Made by a program: the position numbers and the translations under genes
The notes under the pieces: generated by a model
Seen by the model: only the letters and a program-made list of their open reading frames with translations
Database searches by the model: none
What the model was told of the DNA's origin: nothing
Source: Streptomyces silvae
GTDB taxonomy: Bacteria > Actinomycetota > Actinomycetes > Streptomycetales > Streptomycetaceae
Reading direction: 5' to 3'
DNA length: 64,000 bases
NCBI RefSeq assembly: GCF_016745505.1
Contig: NZ_JAERUC010000176.1
Span: 1 to 64,000 of the forward strand
Shown: one piece after another, positions 33,363 to 42,062 of the stretch
How positions within the stretch are numbered: the first letter of the stretch is position 1
Layout of the letters: each line of letters begins with the position of its first letter

Positions 33363-34256
33363 ATGTCTGCACGCCTGAGCACCCGCAGAGGCTTTCTGAC
33401 CGGAGCCCTCGCGCTCTCCGCCACCGCCGTCGTCGGCGCCGTCCCCGCCGTCGCCGCACCGGCCAGGGCCCTCGGCACCCAGGACTGGATGGGCGCCGTC
33501 CCCGACGCCACCCCGCTGCGGCAGCTCACGATCCCGGGCACGCACAACTCCGGCGCGCGGTTCGGCGGGCCCTGGACGGCCTGCCAGAACACCACCATCG
33601 CCGAGCAGCTCACCAGCGGCATCCGCTTCCTCGATGTGCGCTGCCGGATCAGCGGCGACGCGTACGCGATCCATCACGGGGCCTCGTACCAGAACCTGAA
33701 CTTCGACGATGTCCTGGGCGCCTGCCGGGACTTCCTGGCCCAGCGGCCGTCGGAGACCGTGCTGATGCGGGTCAAGCAGGAGTACTCGGAGGAGAGCGAC
33801 GCCGCGTTCCGGCGGATCTTCGGCATCTACCTCGACGGCAAGGGCTGGCGCTCCCTCCTCCGCCTCGACCCCACGCTCCCGGACCTCGGCGGCGCCCGCG
33901 GCAAGGTCGTGCTGCTGGCGGACAACGGCGGCCTCCCGGGCGTCCGGTACGCGGACCCCGCGCTCTTCGACATCCAGGACGACTACATGGCGGAGCCGTT
34001 CGCCAAGTACCCCAAGATCGAGGCGCAGTTCCGCAAGGCCGCGCAGCAGCCCGGGAAGCTGTTCATGAACTACGTGAGCACCGCGGCCCTGCTGCCACCC
34101 CGCTCGAACGCCGACCGGCTCAACCCGCAGGTGCACGCGTTCCTCGACGGATCGGAGGCGTCGGGCTGGACCGGCCTGGGCATCGTCCCGCTGGACTACC
34201 CGGCGACCCGTTCCGGCCTGGTCGAGTCGCTGATCCGGCACAACCCGACGGGCTGA
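33363..34256 (+). CDS. Exported PI-specific phospholipase C-like protein
   Basis: 297 residues from the ATG at 33363 (GGAGG upstream). A twin-arginine-type signal (TRRGFLTGALALSA) leads to the PI-PLC X-domain: first catalytic His in IPGTHNSGAR, D-V-R-C-R, second His in AIHHGASYQN, and LMRVKQEYS. It should cleave phosphatidylinositol by intramolecular transfer. It lies in the stretch of phosphate-releasing exported enzymes. Confidence 0.9.
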   Translation: MSARLSTRRGFLTGALALSATAVVGAVPAVAAPARALGTQDWMGAVPDATPLRQLTIPGTHNSGARFGGPWTACQNTTIAEQLTSGIRFLDVRCRISGDAYAIHHGASYQNLNFDDVLGACRDFLAQRPSETVLMRVKQEYSEESDAAFRRIFGIYLDGKGWRSLLRLDPTLPDLGGARGKVVLLADNGGLPGVRYADPALFDIQDDYMAEPFAKYPKIEAQFRKAAQQPGKLFMNYVSTAALLPPRSNADRLNPQVHAFLDGSEASGWTGLGIVPLDYPATRSGLVESLIRHNPTG

Positions 34257-34379
34257 TCCGACCGCCGGCGGGGGCGTGGGGCCGGGCGCCACGCGCCTCT
34301 GCCAGGGGCCCCTCCCCGCTTGCGCTTGCGTTTCTTTCGAATTGGGCGAAGCTGGGGTGACCCCGAAGGAGACGCAACC

Positions 34380-34826
34380 ATGCACGGAACCTCTGAGGAC
34401 CGCACGCTCCTGCCCGAGCACCGCGCGGAGATCGCCGAGCTCTGCGCCTTCCTCGACCGCACGCCGCAAGCAGTGGAGCCCGCCCTGCTGCGGGGCCCCG
34501 ACGGGAGCACACGCACCCTTCCCCCAGAGGTCTACGAGGCCCTGATGGCGGTGGTGCGGGCTCTGTCGGAGGGGAAGGCGGTGACCGTCGCACCTGTGAA
34601 CACCACACTCACCACACAGGAGGCCGCAGACCTGCTCGGCGTCAGCAGGCCTACGTTCGTCAAGATCCTCGACGAGGGAAGCGTCCCCTTCTCCCGCCCG
34701 GGCAGACACCGCCGTGTGCTGCTGGCCGATGTGCTCGCCTACAAGGAGAAAAGGCGCTCACGGCGGAAGCAAGGGCTGGACGAACTGGTCCGGCTGACCG
34801 AGGACGCGGATCTGTACGACAACTGA
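34380..34826 (+). CDS. Excisionase-type helix-turn-helix protein (orphan antitoxin-like)
   Basis: 148 residues from the ATG at 34380 (GGAGACG upstream). The central LTTQEAADLLGVSRPTFVKILDEGSVPFSRPGRHRRVLLADVLAYKE is the MerR/excisionase-like HTH typical of antitoxins that partner PIN toxins. The N-terminal ~65 residues are helical with a Leu/Pro segment. No PIN or other toxin gene follows; the next gene is the convergent kinase, so this appears to be a solitary member. Confidence 0.82.
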   Translation: MHGTSEDRTLLPEHRAEIAELCAFLDRTPQAVEPALLRGPDGSTRTLPPEVYEALMAVVRALSEGKAVTVAPVNTTLTTQEAADLLGVSRPTFVKILDEGSVPFSRPGRHRRVLLADVLAYKEKRRSRRKQGLDELVRLTEDADLYDN

Positions 34827-34906
34827 GCGCCGAGCCAGCTGAGCCGCCTTTTGGGCAGTTCGCCGCGGAGTTCCGTCGCCGCATCTGAAGCCGCGTCCCG
34901 AGCGGA

Positions 34907-36325
34907 TCACACCTCCGGCGGCGGCTGGGGTGCTCCCGGGAGCCGGATCGAGGCGACCGTGCCGCCGCCGTCCGCCGGGCTCAGGGCGATCTCGCCGCCC
35001 GCCTGCTGGACCGTGCGGGCCACGATCGACAGGCCGAGGCCCGAGCCGGGGAGCTGGCGGGCCGAGCGGGAGCGCCAGAAGCGGTCGAAGACGTGCGGGA
35101 GTTCTTCGGCGGGGATGCCGGGGCCGTGGTCGCGTACGGTCAGCTCGCCGCGGTGCAGGGCGACGTCGATCGTCCCGCGCGGAGGGCTGAACTTCACCGC
35201 GTTGTCCAGGACGTTGACGACCGCCCGCTCCAGCGCCGCAGGCTCGGCGCGTACGTACCAGGGGGCCAGCTCGGCGTTGACGGTCAGCTCCGGGCCGCGC
35301 AGCCGGGCGCGCTGGAGCGCGGTGCGGGTGATGTCGTGCAGCGCGACCACCTGGAGGGGGCCGGGCTGCGCGGCGTCCGGGCGGGAGAGTTCCTGGAGGT
35401 CGCCGATGAGCGCGGCCAGCTCCGTCATCTGGGCCTTGACCGAGGCCATCAGGGCCTTGCGGTCGTCGGGCGGGATGGCCCGGCCCGTGTCGTCGCTGCG
35501 GGAGAGCAGCTCGATGTTCGTACGGAGCGAGGTGAGCGGGGTGCGCAGCTCGTGGCCGGCGTCCGCGATGAGCTGGGACTGGCGGTCGCGCGAGGTGGCC
35601 AGGGAGCTGGTCATGGAGTTGAAGGACCGGGAGAGCCGGGCGATCTCGTCCTCGCCCTCGACCGGGATCCGGATGGTCAGGTCCTCGGTCTCGGCCACGT
35701 GCGCGACGGCGTGCGCGAGGTCGTCGACGGGGCGCAGCCCGGTACGGGCGATCCAGAGGCCTGCCGCGCCCGCGCCGACGACGCCGATACCGGCGACGAG
35801 GACCAGGACCCACGCGAGCGTGGAGAGCGGGTCGGTGACCTCGCTCATGGGGCGGGCGATGGAGAGCGCGAGATTCCCCGACCCCGCCCCTGGGCCCCTT
35901 CCGACGTCCAGGCGGGAGGTGAAGACCCGCATGTCCGCGCCGTTCTCGGCCTTCTCCGTGTGCAGGGTGTACGGCCGCTGACGCTCGGCCACCTCCACGT
36001 CCGCGGCACTCACCGACAGCTTGGAGGTGCCGGGGGCCGCACACACGGTGCCCTGGGCGTCGATGAGCTGGACCGTCACACTCGGCAGGGGCGGGATCTC
36101 CTGCGAGGTGCCGCCCTTGCAGTACGCGTACAGGTTCGCCAGGTAGACGTCGTCCACCTTCGAGCTCCGGAGCGACTCGTCCAGCTGGTGCTCCAGCTGC
36201 TCCCGTGTCACGAACCAGCACGCCGCCGCCACCGCCGCCACCGCCACCGCCACCGCCGTGGCGACCAGCAGGGCGAGCCGGGAGCGGAGCGGCAGGGCGC
36301 GGAGCCGGCGGGGCAGGCCGGTCAC
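34907..36325 (-). CDS. Two-component sensor histidine kinase (CssS-like)
   Basis: 472 residues. TM1 (residues ~15-38), an extracytoplasmic domain with two Cys (AYCKGG, GTVCAAP), TM2 (~168-193), HAMP, H-box DAGHELRTPL with H258, N-box NVLDNAVKF and G-box DHGPGIP. It overlaps its response regulator by 4 bp. Position beside an HtrA-like protease matches the S. lividans CssRS secretion-stress system; the assignment rests on that context. Confidence 0.92.
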   Translation of the reverse strand: MTGLPRRLRALPLRSRLALLVATAVAVAVAAVAAACWFVTREQLEHQLDESLRSSKVDDVYLANLYAYCKGGTSQEIPPLPSVTVQLIDAQGTVCAAPGTSKLSVSAADVEVAERQRPYTLHTEKAENGADMRVFTSRLDVGRGPGAGSGNLALSIARPMSEVTDPLSTLAWVLVLVAGIGVVGAGAAGLWIARTGLRPVDDLAHAVAHVAETEDLTIRIPVEGEDEIARLSRSFNSMTSSLATSRDRQSQLIADAGHELRTPLTSLRTNIELLSRSDDTGRAIPPDDRKALMASVKAQMTELAALIGDLQELSRPDAAQPGPLQVVALHDITRTALQRARLRGPELTVNAELAPWYVRAEPAALERAVVNVLDNAVKFSPPRGTIDVALHRGELTVRDHGPGIPAEELPHVFDRFWRSRSARQLPGSGLGLSIVARTVQQAGGEIALSPADGGGTVASIRLPGAPQPPPEV

Positions 36326-37053
36326 CCGTCACCGCCGCCGGAGCGCAGGGCGTACCCGACGCCCCGGACCGTGTGGACGAGGCGGGGCTCGCCGCCCGCC
36401 TCCGTCTTGCGGCGCAGGTACATCACGTACACGTCCAGGGAGTTGGAGCTGGGTTCGAAGTCGAAGCCCCAGACCGCCTTGAGGATCTGCTCGCGGGTCA
36501 GCACCTGCCGGGGGTGGGCCAGGAACATCTCCAGCAGGGTGAACTCGGTGCGGGTCAGCTCGACCCGGCGGGTGCCACGGGTGACCTCGCGGGTGTTCAG
36601 GTCCATGCGGAGGTCGGCGAAGGAGAGGACGTCGTCGTCGGGGACGGGGCCGCCCGCCGCGACCGCGTACGAGCTGCGGCGCAGCAGGGCGCGGATACGG
36701 GCGAAGAGCTCGTCCAGCTCGAAGGGCTTGACCAGGTAGTCGTCGGCGCCGGCGTCGAGGCCGGTGACCCGGTCGCCCACCGTGTCGCGGGCGGTGAGCA
36801 TCAGGATGGGGGTGGTCGACCCGGTCGAGCGGATGCGCCGGGCGGCGGTGAGGCCGTCCATGCGGGGCATCTGGATGTCCAGGACGATCAGGTCGGGGGC
36901 GTACGACTCCGCCTTGGCGAGGGCGTCGTACCCGTCCACCGCCACCTCCGTGCCGTACCCCTCGAACGCCAGGCTGCGCTGCAGGGCCTCGCGCACGGCG
37001 GGCTCGTCGTCGACGATCAGGACGCGCTGGGGATCGTCTTCGGCGGGGCTCAT
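36322..37053 (-). CDS. OmpR-family response regulator (CssR-like)
   Basis: 243 residues. Receiver domain with VDDEP, phosphoacceptor D59 (LIVLDIQMPRMDGL), T-A-R and LVKPFEL; then a winged-helix domain (LTRTEFTLLEMFLAHPRQVLTREQIL, VRGVGYALR). Encoded upstream of the kinase and downstream of the HtrA-like protease and a small ORF, all on the same strand. It probably activates the protease gene under secretion stress (inferred from CssRS). Confidence 0.93.
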   Translation of the reverse strand: MSPAEDDPQRVLIVDDEPAVREALQRSLAFEGYGTEVAVDGYDALAKAESYAPDLIVLDIQMPRMDGLTAARRIRSTGSTTPILMLTARDTVGDRVTGLDAGADDYLVKPFELDELFARIRALLRRSSYAVAAGGPVPDDDVLSFADLRMDLNTREVTRGTRRVELTRTEFTLLEMFLAHPRQVLTREQILKAVWGFDFEPSSNSLDVYVMYLRRKTEAGGEPRLVHTVRGVGYALRSGGGDG

Positions 37054-37100
37054 CGCTTCTTCGTCCTCTTCCTTCGGGCCGGGTGCTGGGTGCTCGGCTC

Positions 37101-37280
37101 TCAGCCTCGCACGGCCGCCGCACGGCGTCGCGCGGCACGGCGCTTGCGGCCGGTGCCGGTGGTGCGGACCTCCGGCGGGCGGGGGGCCGCCGCGGTGGAG
37201 GCGCGGCCGGCCAGTTCGGCGGCCAGGGCGAGGGGAAGGGCCAGGCCGGACGGGCCGGCGGTGTCGGGGCCGGGGTTCAT
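37101..37280 (-). CDS. Unlisted 59-residue ORF downstream of HtrA-like protease
   Basis: Starts at the ATG at 37280 with an excellent AGGAGGT ribosome site, only 13 bp after the protease stop. It encodes MNPGPDTAGPSGLALPLALA, then a Pro/Thr-rich part and a very basic end (GRKRRAARRRAAAVRG). The middle is weakly hydrophobic, so one membrane insertion is conceivable. Its ribosome site and coupling to the protease are the main support; no homologue is known to me. Confidence 0.6.
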   Translation of the reverse strand: MNPGPDTAGPSGLALPLALAAELAGRASTAAAPRPPEVRTTGTGRKRRAARRRAAAVRG

Positions 37281-37293
37281 GGAGACCTCCTGG

Positions 37294-38517
37294 TCAGGAG
37301 CCGTCGCCGGAGCGCAGGGCGTCCAGGTCGGCCTTGACGGTGTTGACGGGGATGGCGAAGCCCAGGCCGACGCTGCCCGCGGCCGAGCTGCCCGAGGTGC
37401 TGGACGAACTGGGGGAGTACATCGCGGAGTTGATGCCGATGATCTCGCCGTTCATGTTGATCAGGGCGCCGCCGGAGTTCCCGGGGTTGAGCGAGGCGTC
37501 GGTCTGGATGGCCTTGTACGTCGTCTTGGAGGAGCCGGTCTCCCCGTTGAACTGCTGGCCGCCGAACTCGAACGGCCAGTTCTGACCGCCCTGTTGCTGT
37601 TGTTGCTGCTGTTCCTGCTCGTCGTCCTTGGCGACCGTGACGTCACGGTCGAGCGCCGAGACGATGCCGCTGGTGACCGTGCCGGTGAGACCCTCGGGCG
37701 AGCCGATCGCCACGACCTGGTCGCCGACCTTCACCGAGGAGGAGTCGCCGAGCGAGGCGGTCTTCAGGCCGCTCGCGCCCTGGAGCTTGACGAGCGCCAG
37801 GTCCTTGTCGGCGTCCGTGCCGACGACGTCGGCGGTGTACGACTTGCCGGTGCTGAGGGACACCTTGATCGTGGAGGCGCCCGAGATGACGTGGTTGTTG
37901 GTGACGATCTCGCCGTCCGACGTGATGACGACACCGGACCCGGTGGCGTCGCCCGCCGAGGACGTCGCGCTGATCTCGACGATGGCCGGCGACACGGCCG
38001 TCGCCACGCCGGAGACGGTGCCCGCGCTGCTCTGCGAGACGGTGGTGCCGCTGACGACGCCGCCGGAGCCGGAGCTGCCGGAGCTGCCGCCCGCGAGTTC
38101 GCCGATGAGGGTGGCGGTGCCGCCGCCGATCGCCGCGGCGGCGATCGCCACGGCCGCCAGCAGGGCGAGGGGCCGCTTGACCCGGCGCTCGGGCTTCGGG
38201 GCGTCGGCCGCGGGCCCGGGGGCCGGGGCGGGCCAGGCGTAGGCGCCGGCGGGCATCTCGGTGGTGCCCTGCTCGGGTGCGTAGGCCGGGGGCGGCGGGT
38301 AGGCCGCCTCGCCACCGCCGTACGGGGCCGAGCCGTGGGGGGCCGCGCCGTACGGAGCCGAGGACGCGCCTGCGCCGGCCGGGCCGGCCCCGTACGCGCC
38401 TGCGTCCGCCGGGCCGGAACCGTAGGCACCGGCTCCGGTCGCGTCCGCGCCGTACGGGCCGTTGTCGTGCGAGGGGGGCATCGGGTACTCGCCGCTCGGG
38501 CGGTGGCTGTCGGTCAT
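37294..38517 (-). CDS. HtrA-like trypsin-family serine protease lacking a PDZ domain
   Basis: 407 residues. N-terminal ~110 residues are Ala/Gly/Tyr/Pro-rich with GAYG/APYG repeats, then one TM helix (~114-133) and the S1C protease. Triad: H209 (VTNNHVIS), D239 (KDLALVKL), S348 (NPGNSGGAL). A run of seven Gln lies at 303-309, just before the catalytic Ser loop. The chain ends after the protease domain, with no PDZ. It is probably an envelope quality-control protease controlled by the adjacent CssRS-like pair. Confidence 0.9.
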   Translation of the reverse strand: MTDSHRPSGEYPMPPSHDNGPYGADATGAGAYGSGPADAGAYGAGPAGAGASSAPYGAAPHGSAPYGGGEAAYPPPPAYAPEQGTTEMPAGAYAWPAPAPGPAADAPKPERRVKRPLALLAAVAIAAAAIGGGTATLIGELAGGSSGSSGSGGVVSGTTVSQSSAGTVSGVATAVSPAIVEISATSSAGDATGSGVVITSDGEIVTNNHVISGASTIKVSLSTGKSYTADVVGTDADKDLALVKLQGASGLKTASLGDSSSVKVGDQVVAIGSPEGLTGTVTSGIVSALDRDVTVAKDDEQEQQQQQQQGGQNWPFEFGGQQFNGETGSSKTTYKAIQTDASLNPGNSGGALINMNGEIIGINSAMYSPSSSSTSGSSAAGSVGLGFAIPVNTVKADLDALRSGDGS

Positions 38518-38611
38518 GTCTACGAGAGTGGACAGCGAACATGAGAGCAGCCTGAGTGCCCGCTGAGAAGCCCGGCAGAACCTCGTATGCCCGATATAAG
38601 GAAGCGCGCGG

Positions 38612-39655
38612 CTACCGGGCGGTGACCGTCGGTTCGCCGCAGCCGCACGACCGGCGCACCACCAGCGCGGACGGGAACTGCTTCAGCCGCTCGCGCCGCG
38701 ACCCCGAGACCCGCAGCGAGTCGTCGAGGACCAGGTCGACGGCCGCGCGGGCCATCGCCGGGCGGTCGGAGAAGACCGTCGTGAGCGGCGGATCGGTCAG
38801 CCCCGCCTCCTTCACGTCGTCGAAGCCCGCCACGGCGAGCTCCCCCGGCACGTCGATCCGCAGCTCGCGCGCGGCCCGCAGCACCCCGATGGCCTGGTCG
38901 TCCGTGGAGCAGAAGATGGCCGGGGGCCTGTCGGGGCCGGCCAGCAGCTTCAGGGCCACCTGGTAGGCGTCGTAACGGTTGTACGGGGCGTGGAAGAGCC
39001 GGCCGTCCGTCGTCTGCCCGGCCTCCTGCATCGCCCGGCGCCAGCCCTCGATGTGGTCGGCGACCGGGTCACCGACGACCGGGGTCGACTCCATGCCGCC
39101 GAGGCACGCCACATAGGCGTTGCCGTGCTCCAGGAGGTGGCGGGTGGCGAGCTGGGCGCCGCCGACGTCGTCGGTGACGACCGCGACGTCGTCGATCGCC
39201 TCGGGGCGCTCGTGGAGCAGCACCACGCGGGCGTCCCACGCCTCGATCTCGGCCGCGGCGCGCTCGCTGGGGCCCTGGCTGACCAGGATCAGCCCGGAGA
39301 CCCTCATGCCGAGGAAGGCCCGCAGATAGTGGACCTCGCGCTCGTCGCGGTAGTCGGAGTTGCCGACGAGCACCATTTTCCCGCGCTCCGCCGCCGCCTG
39401 TTCGACCGCGTGCGCCATCTCCGCGAAGAAGGGCTGCCGGGCGTCCGGCACGATCATCCCTATGAGGTCGGTGCGCCGCGAGGCCATCGCCTGGGCGACC
39501 CGGTCCGGCCGGTAGCCCAGCTCCTTGATCGCGGCGAGCACCCGCTCGCGCGTGGCCGGGGCGACCGGCCTGGGTCCGTTGTTGATGACGTAGCTGACGA
39601 CCGCTGTCGAGGTCCCCGCCAGTCTCGCCACATCGTCCCGCGTCACCTTGGCCAC
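38612..39655 (-). CDS. LacI-family transcriptional regulator
   Basis: 347 residues from the GTG at 39655 (a second GTG lies 9 nt on). HTH VTRDDVARLAGTSTAVVSYVINNGPRPVAPATRERV, followed by a periplasmic-binding-type sensor domain (IGMIVPDARQPFFAEM, VAGFDDV) and a C-terminal RRSCGC. The ligand is probably a sugar by family, but no sugar genes are nearby. It lies 38 bp after glnR on the same strand. Confidence 0.92.
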   Translation of the reverse strand: MAKVTRDDVARLAGTSTAVVSYVINNGPRPVAPATRERVLAAIKELGYRPDRVAQAMASRRTDLIGMIVPDARQPFFAEMAHAVEQAAAERGKMVLVGNSDYRDEREVHYLRAFLGMRVSGLILVSQGPSERAAAEIEAWDARVVLLHERPEAIDDVAVVTDDVGGAQLATRHLLEHGNAYVACLGGMESTPVVGDPVADHIEGWRRAMQEAGQTTDGRLFHAPYNRYDAYQVALKLLAGPDRPPAIFCSTDDQAIGVLRAARELRIDVPGELAVAGFDDVKEAGLTDPPLTTVFSDRPAMARAAVDLVLDDSLRVSGSRRERLKQFPSALVVRRSCGCGEPTVTAR

Positions 39656-39693
39656 GCGCGGCAGTCTACGCGGATCGACCAAGCGGGTGACAG

Positions 39694-40497
39694 CTACCGC
39701 TTGGCAGGCCGGACCGGGGCTTCTTCCGTGCCCCGATCCTCCACCGGCTGCTCCGAACGGGCGACGTCCTCGTCCGCGGGCATCGCCGCCGCCTTGGCCT
39801 TGGCCTCCTCGGCGCCCCGGTCCCCCTTCTCGGGGGTGACGAAGCGGTAGCCGACGTTACGTACGGTGCCGATCAGCGACTCGTGCTCGGGGCCGAGCTT
39901 CGCCCGCAGCCGTCGTACGTGGACGTCGACCGTGCGGGTGCCGCCGAAGTAGTCGTAGCCCCAGACCTCCTGGAGAAGCTGGGCGCGGGTGAAGACCCGG
40001 CCCGGGTGCTGCGCGAGGTACTTGAGCAGCTCGAACTCCTTGAAGGTCAGGTCGAGGACCCGGCCCTTGAGCTTGGCGCTGTACGTCGCCTCGTCGACCG
40101 AGAGGTCGCCGTTGCGGATCTCCATGGGGGAGTCGTCGGAGGTGATCTGCTGGCGGCCGGTGGCCAGCCGCAGCCGGGCCTCGACCTCGGCGGGACCCGC
40201 GGTGTCCAGCAGGACGTCGTCGATGCCCCAGTCGGCGGTGACGGCCGCGAGGCCGCCCTCGGTCACGACGAGGATCAGCGGACAGCCGGGCCCGGTGGAC
40301 CGCAGCAGCTGACAGAGCGAGCGCACCTGCGGGAGGTCGCGGCGGCCGTCGATGAGAATCACGTCGGCACCAGGGGTGTCGACGAGCGCGGGTCCCTCGG
40401 CGGGGGCGACCCGCACGCTGTGGAGCAGAAGGCCGAGGGCGGGGAGCACCTCCGTCGACGGTTGAAGGGCATTCGTCAGAAGCAGCAGTGAACTCAT
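39694..40497 (-). CDS. glnR: Nitrogen regulator GlnR
   Basis: 267 residues, the usual Streptomyces GlnR size. The receiver-like domain lacks a normal acidic triad (DVILIDGRRDLPQ), consistent with this orphan, phosphorylation-independent OmpR-type regulator. The C-terminal winged helix reads LDLTFKEFELLKYLAQHPGR and VDVHVRRLRAKLG. It controls nitrogen assimilation genes. Its ATG overlaps the stop of an 18-codon upstream ORF (ATGA), suggesting translational coupling. Confidence 0.93.
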   Translation of the reverse strand: MSSLLLLTNALQPSTEVLPALGLLLHSVRVAPAEGPALVDTPGADVILIDGRRDLPQVRSLCQLLRSTGPGCPLILVVTEGGLAAVTADWGIDDVLLDTAGPAEVEARLRLATGRQQITSDDSPMEIRNGDLSVDEATYSAKLKGRVLDLTFKEFELLKYLAQHPGRVFTRAQLLQEVWGYDYFGGTRTVDVHVRRLRAKLGPEHESLIGTVRNVGYRFVTPEKGDRGAEEAKAKAAAMPADEDVARSEQPVEDRGTEEAPVRPAKR

Positions 40498-40550
40498 CGC
40501 CGCCCACCTGCCTGGGTCGTCGGTCGATCGTGCACGTTCAGCTCGCCCAT
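40494..40550 (-). CDS. 18-codon upstream ORF coupled to glnR
   Basis: The ATG at 40550 is preceded by GAGGAGG with good spacing and encodes MGELNVHDRPTTQAGGRR. The TGA overlaps the glnR ATG. glnR itself has only a weak ribosome site, so ribosomes finishing this ORF probably reinitiate on glnR. Too short for family assignment; support is the ribosome site and exact overlap. Confidence 0.65.
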   Translation of the reverse strand: MGELNVHDRPTTQAGGRR

Positions 40551-40796
40551 TACGTCGGTCCTCCTCGTTCCCTGCGAGAGGGGCACTCCCGGGTCGGACC
40601 CGGGGGAGTATGCGGCACTGCTTCGTACTCCCGTCTGACGTCATCACCTGCGACGATCGTCATACGTTTTTTACTGTGCGGTCCCGCGCCCGGGGACCGC
40701 TGAGCTTGTCGAAACGCTGCCGTAACAACGCTCGGAAAGCACAAAAGGACCCGGGGGCTGCATTGCCCGGATCCTCTTCGCAGCAGAATAGCCCAC

Positions 40797-41756
40797 ATGA
40801 GTTCTGTGTCCGAGGGTCGATTCCTGAGTTCTTCTGTTCCCTCGATCACGCGGACCCCCCGCCGCACCACATTGCTGACCGGTGACGGGGTCCGTATCGA
40901 GGCGGTGTACACCCCGTGTACGGCGGGTTCCGGGAGCGCCGGCGGCGGGGCGTCCGCGGAGACCGCGGTGGTCCTCGCGCACGGCTTCACCGGCTCCGTC
41001 GACCGGCCGGCGCTGCTGCGGGCCGCGGAGGTGTTCGCCCAGCGTGCGGCCGTGATCACGTTCTCCTTCCGGGGGCACGGAAGGTCCGGCGGACGGTCCA
41101 CGGTGGGGGACCGCGAGGTGCTCGATCTGGCCGCCGCGGTCGCCTGGGCGCGGTCGCTCGGGCACCGGCGCATCGTTACGGTCGGCTTCTCGATGGGCGG
41201 TTCCGTGGTGCTCCGGCACGCCGCTCTGTATACGGCTCCGGAAGCCGGCGAATTCACCGAAGAGGAATCCGGAACGCCGGGGGCCGAACGGGTGGGAACC
41301 CGGTCGGGGCCACGCGCCGAGGCGCACACGTCGCACACGGCGCACGAGGGGCGCGTAAGGGCGCACATCGGCGCACATACGGATGCGGTCGTCTCGGTGA
41401 GCGCGCCGGCTCGCTGGTACTACCGGGGTACGGCCCCCATGCGCCGGCTGCACTGGGTCGTCACCCGCCCCACGGGCCGGCTCGTCGGCCGCTACGGCTT
41501 CCGTACCCGGATCCACCGCGAGGACTGGGACCCCGTGCCGCTCTCGCCGGTGGAGGCCGTCCCGCTGATCACCGCGCCCCTGCTGATCGTGCACGGCGAC
41601 CGGGACCCGTACTTCCCCGTCGACCACCCCCGGATGCTGGCGGAAGCGGCGGGGGACGGGGCGGAGCTCTGGCTGGAGCACGGCATGGGCCACGCGGAGA
41701 ACGCCGCCGACGAGGGACTGCTGAGCCGTATCGCCGACTGGACGGACTCGGCGTGA
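40797..41756 (+). CDS. Alpha/beta hydrolase
   Basis: 319 residues from the ATG at 40797. LAHGFTGS (oxyanion), SFRGHGRSGG, nucleophile GFSMGG, VHGDRDPYFP (Asp) and GMGHAENA (His) make a complete catalytic set. A His/Arg-rich low-complexity insert (residues ~155-195) lies in the cap region. The substrate is unknown. The MoaD/ThiS gene starts 41 bp downstream. Confidence 0.9.
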   Translation: MSSVSEGRFLSSSVPSITRTPRRTTLLTGDGVRIEAVYTPCTAGSGSAGGGASAETAVVLAHGFTGSVDRPALLRAAEVFAQRAAVITFSFRGHGRSGGRSTVGDREVLDLAAAVAWARSLGHRRIVTVGFSMGGSVVLRHAALYTAPEAGEFTEEESGTPGAERVGTRSGPRAEAHTSHTAHEGRVRAHIGAHTDAVVSVSAPARWYYRGTAPMRRLHWVVTRPTGRLVGRYGFRTRIHREDWDPVPLSPVEAVPLITAPLLIVHGDRDPYFPVDHPRMLAEAAGDGAELWLEHGMGHAENAADEGLLSRIADWTDSA

Positions 41757-41797
41757 TCCATGATGGGCAGCTGACGTACGACGAAAGGGGTGCCGCC

Positions 41798-42052
41798 ATG
41801 GCAGCGGGGACGATCCGCTACTGGGCCGCGGCCAAGGCCGCCGCAGGGACCGCGGAGGAGCCGTACACGGCGGAGACACTCGCCGAGGCGCTCGACGGGG
41901 TGCGCGAGCGGCACCCCGGTGAGCTGACGCGCGTGCTGCTCCGATGCTCGTTCCTGATCGACGGGAATCCTGTGGGGACCCGCGGTCATGAGACCGTACG
42001 GCTTGCCGAGGGCGGCACGGTCGAGGTGCTCCCGCCGTTCGCAGGAGGGTGA
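41798..42052 (+). CDS. MoaD/ThiS-family sulfur-carrier protein
   Basis: 84 residues from the ATG at 41798 (AAGGGG upstream). Ubiquitin-like pattern: TIRYWAAAKAAAG at the N-terminus, FLIDGNPV, VEVLPPFAGG with the essential C-terminal Gly-Gly that becomes a thiocarboxylate. No moa, thi or cognate activating gene is adjacent, so its pathway is unclear; nearby sulfurtransferase genes make a sulfur-carrier role reasonable. Confidence 0.85.
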   Translation: MAAGTIRYWAAAKAAAGTAEEPYTAETLAEALDGVRERHPGELTRVLLRCSFLIDGNPVGTRGHETVRLAEGGTVEVLPPFAGG

Positions 42053-42062
42053 ACCGCAGACC

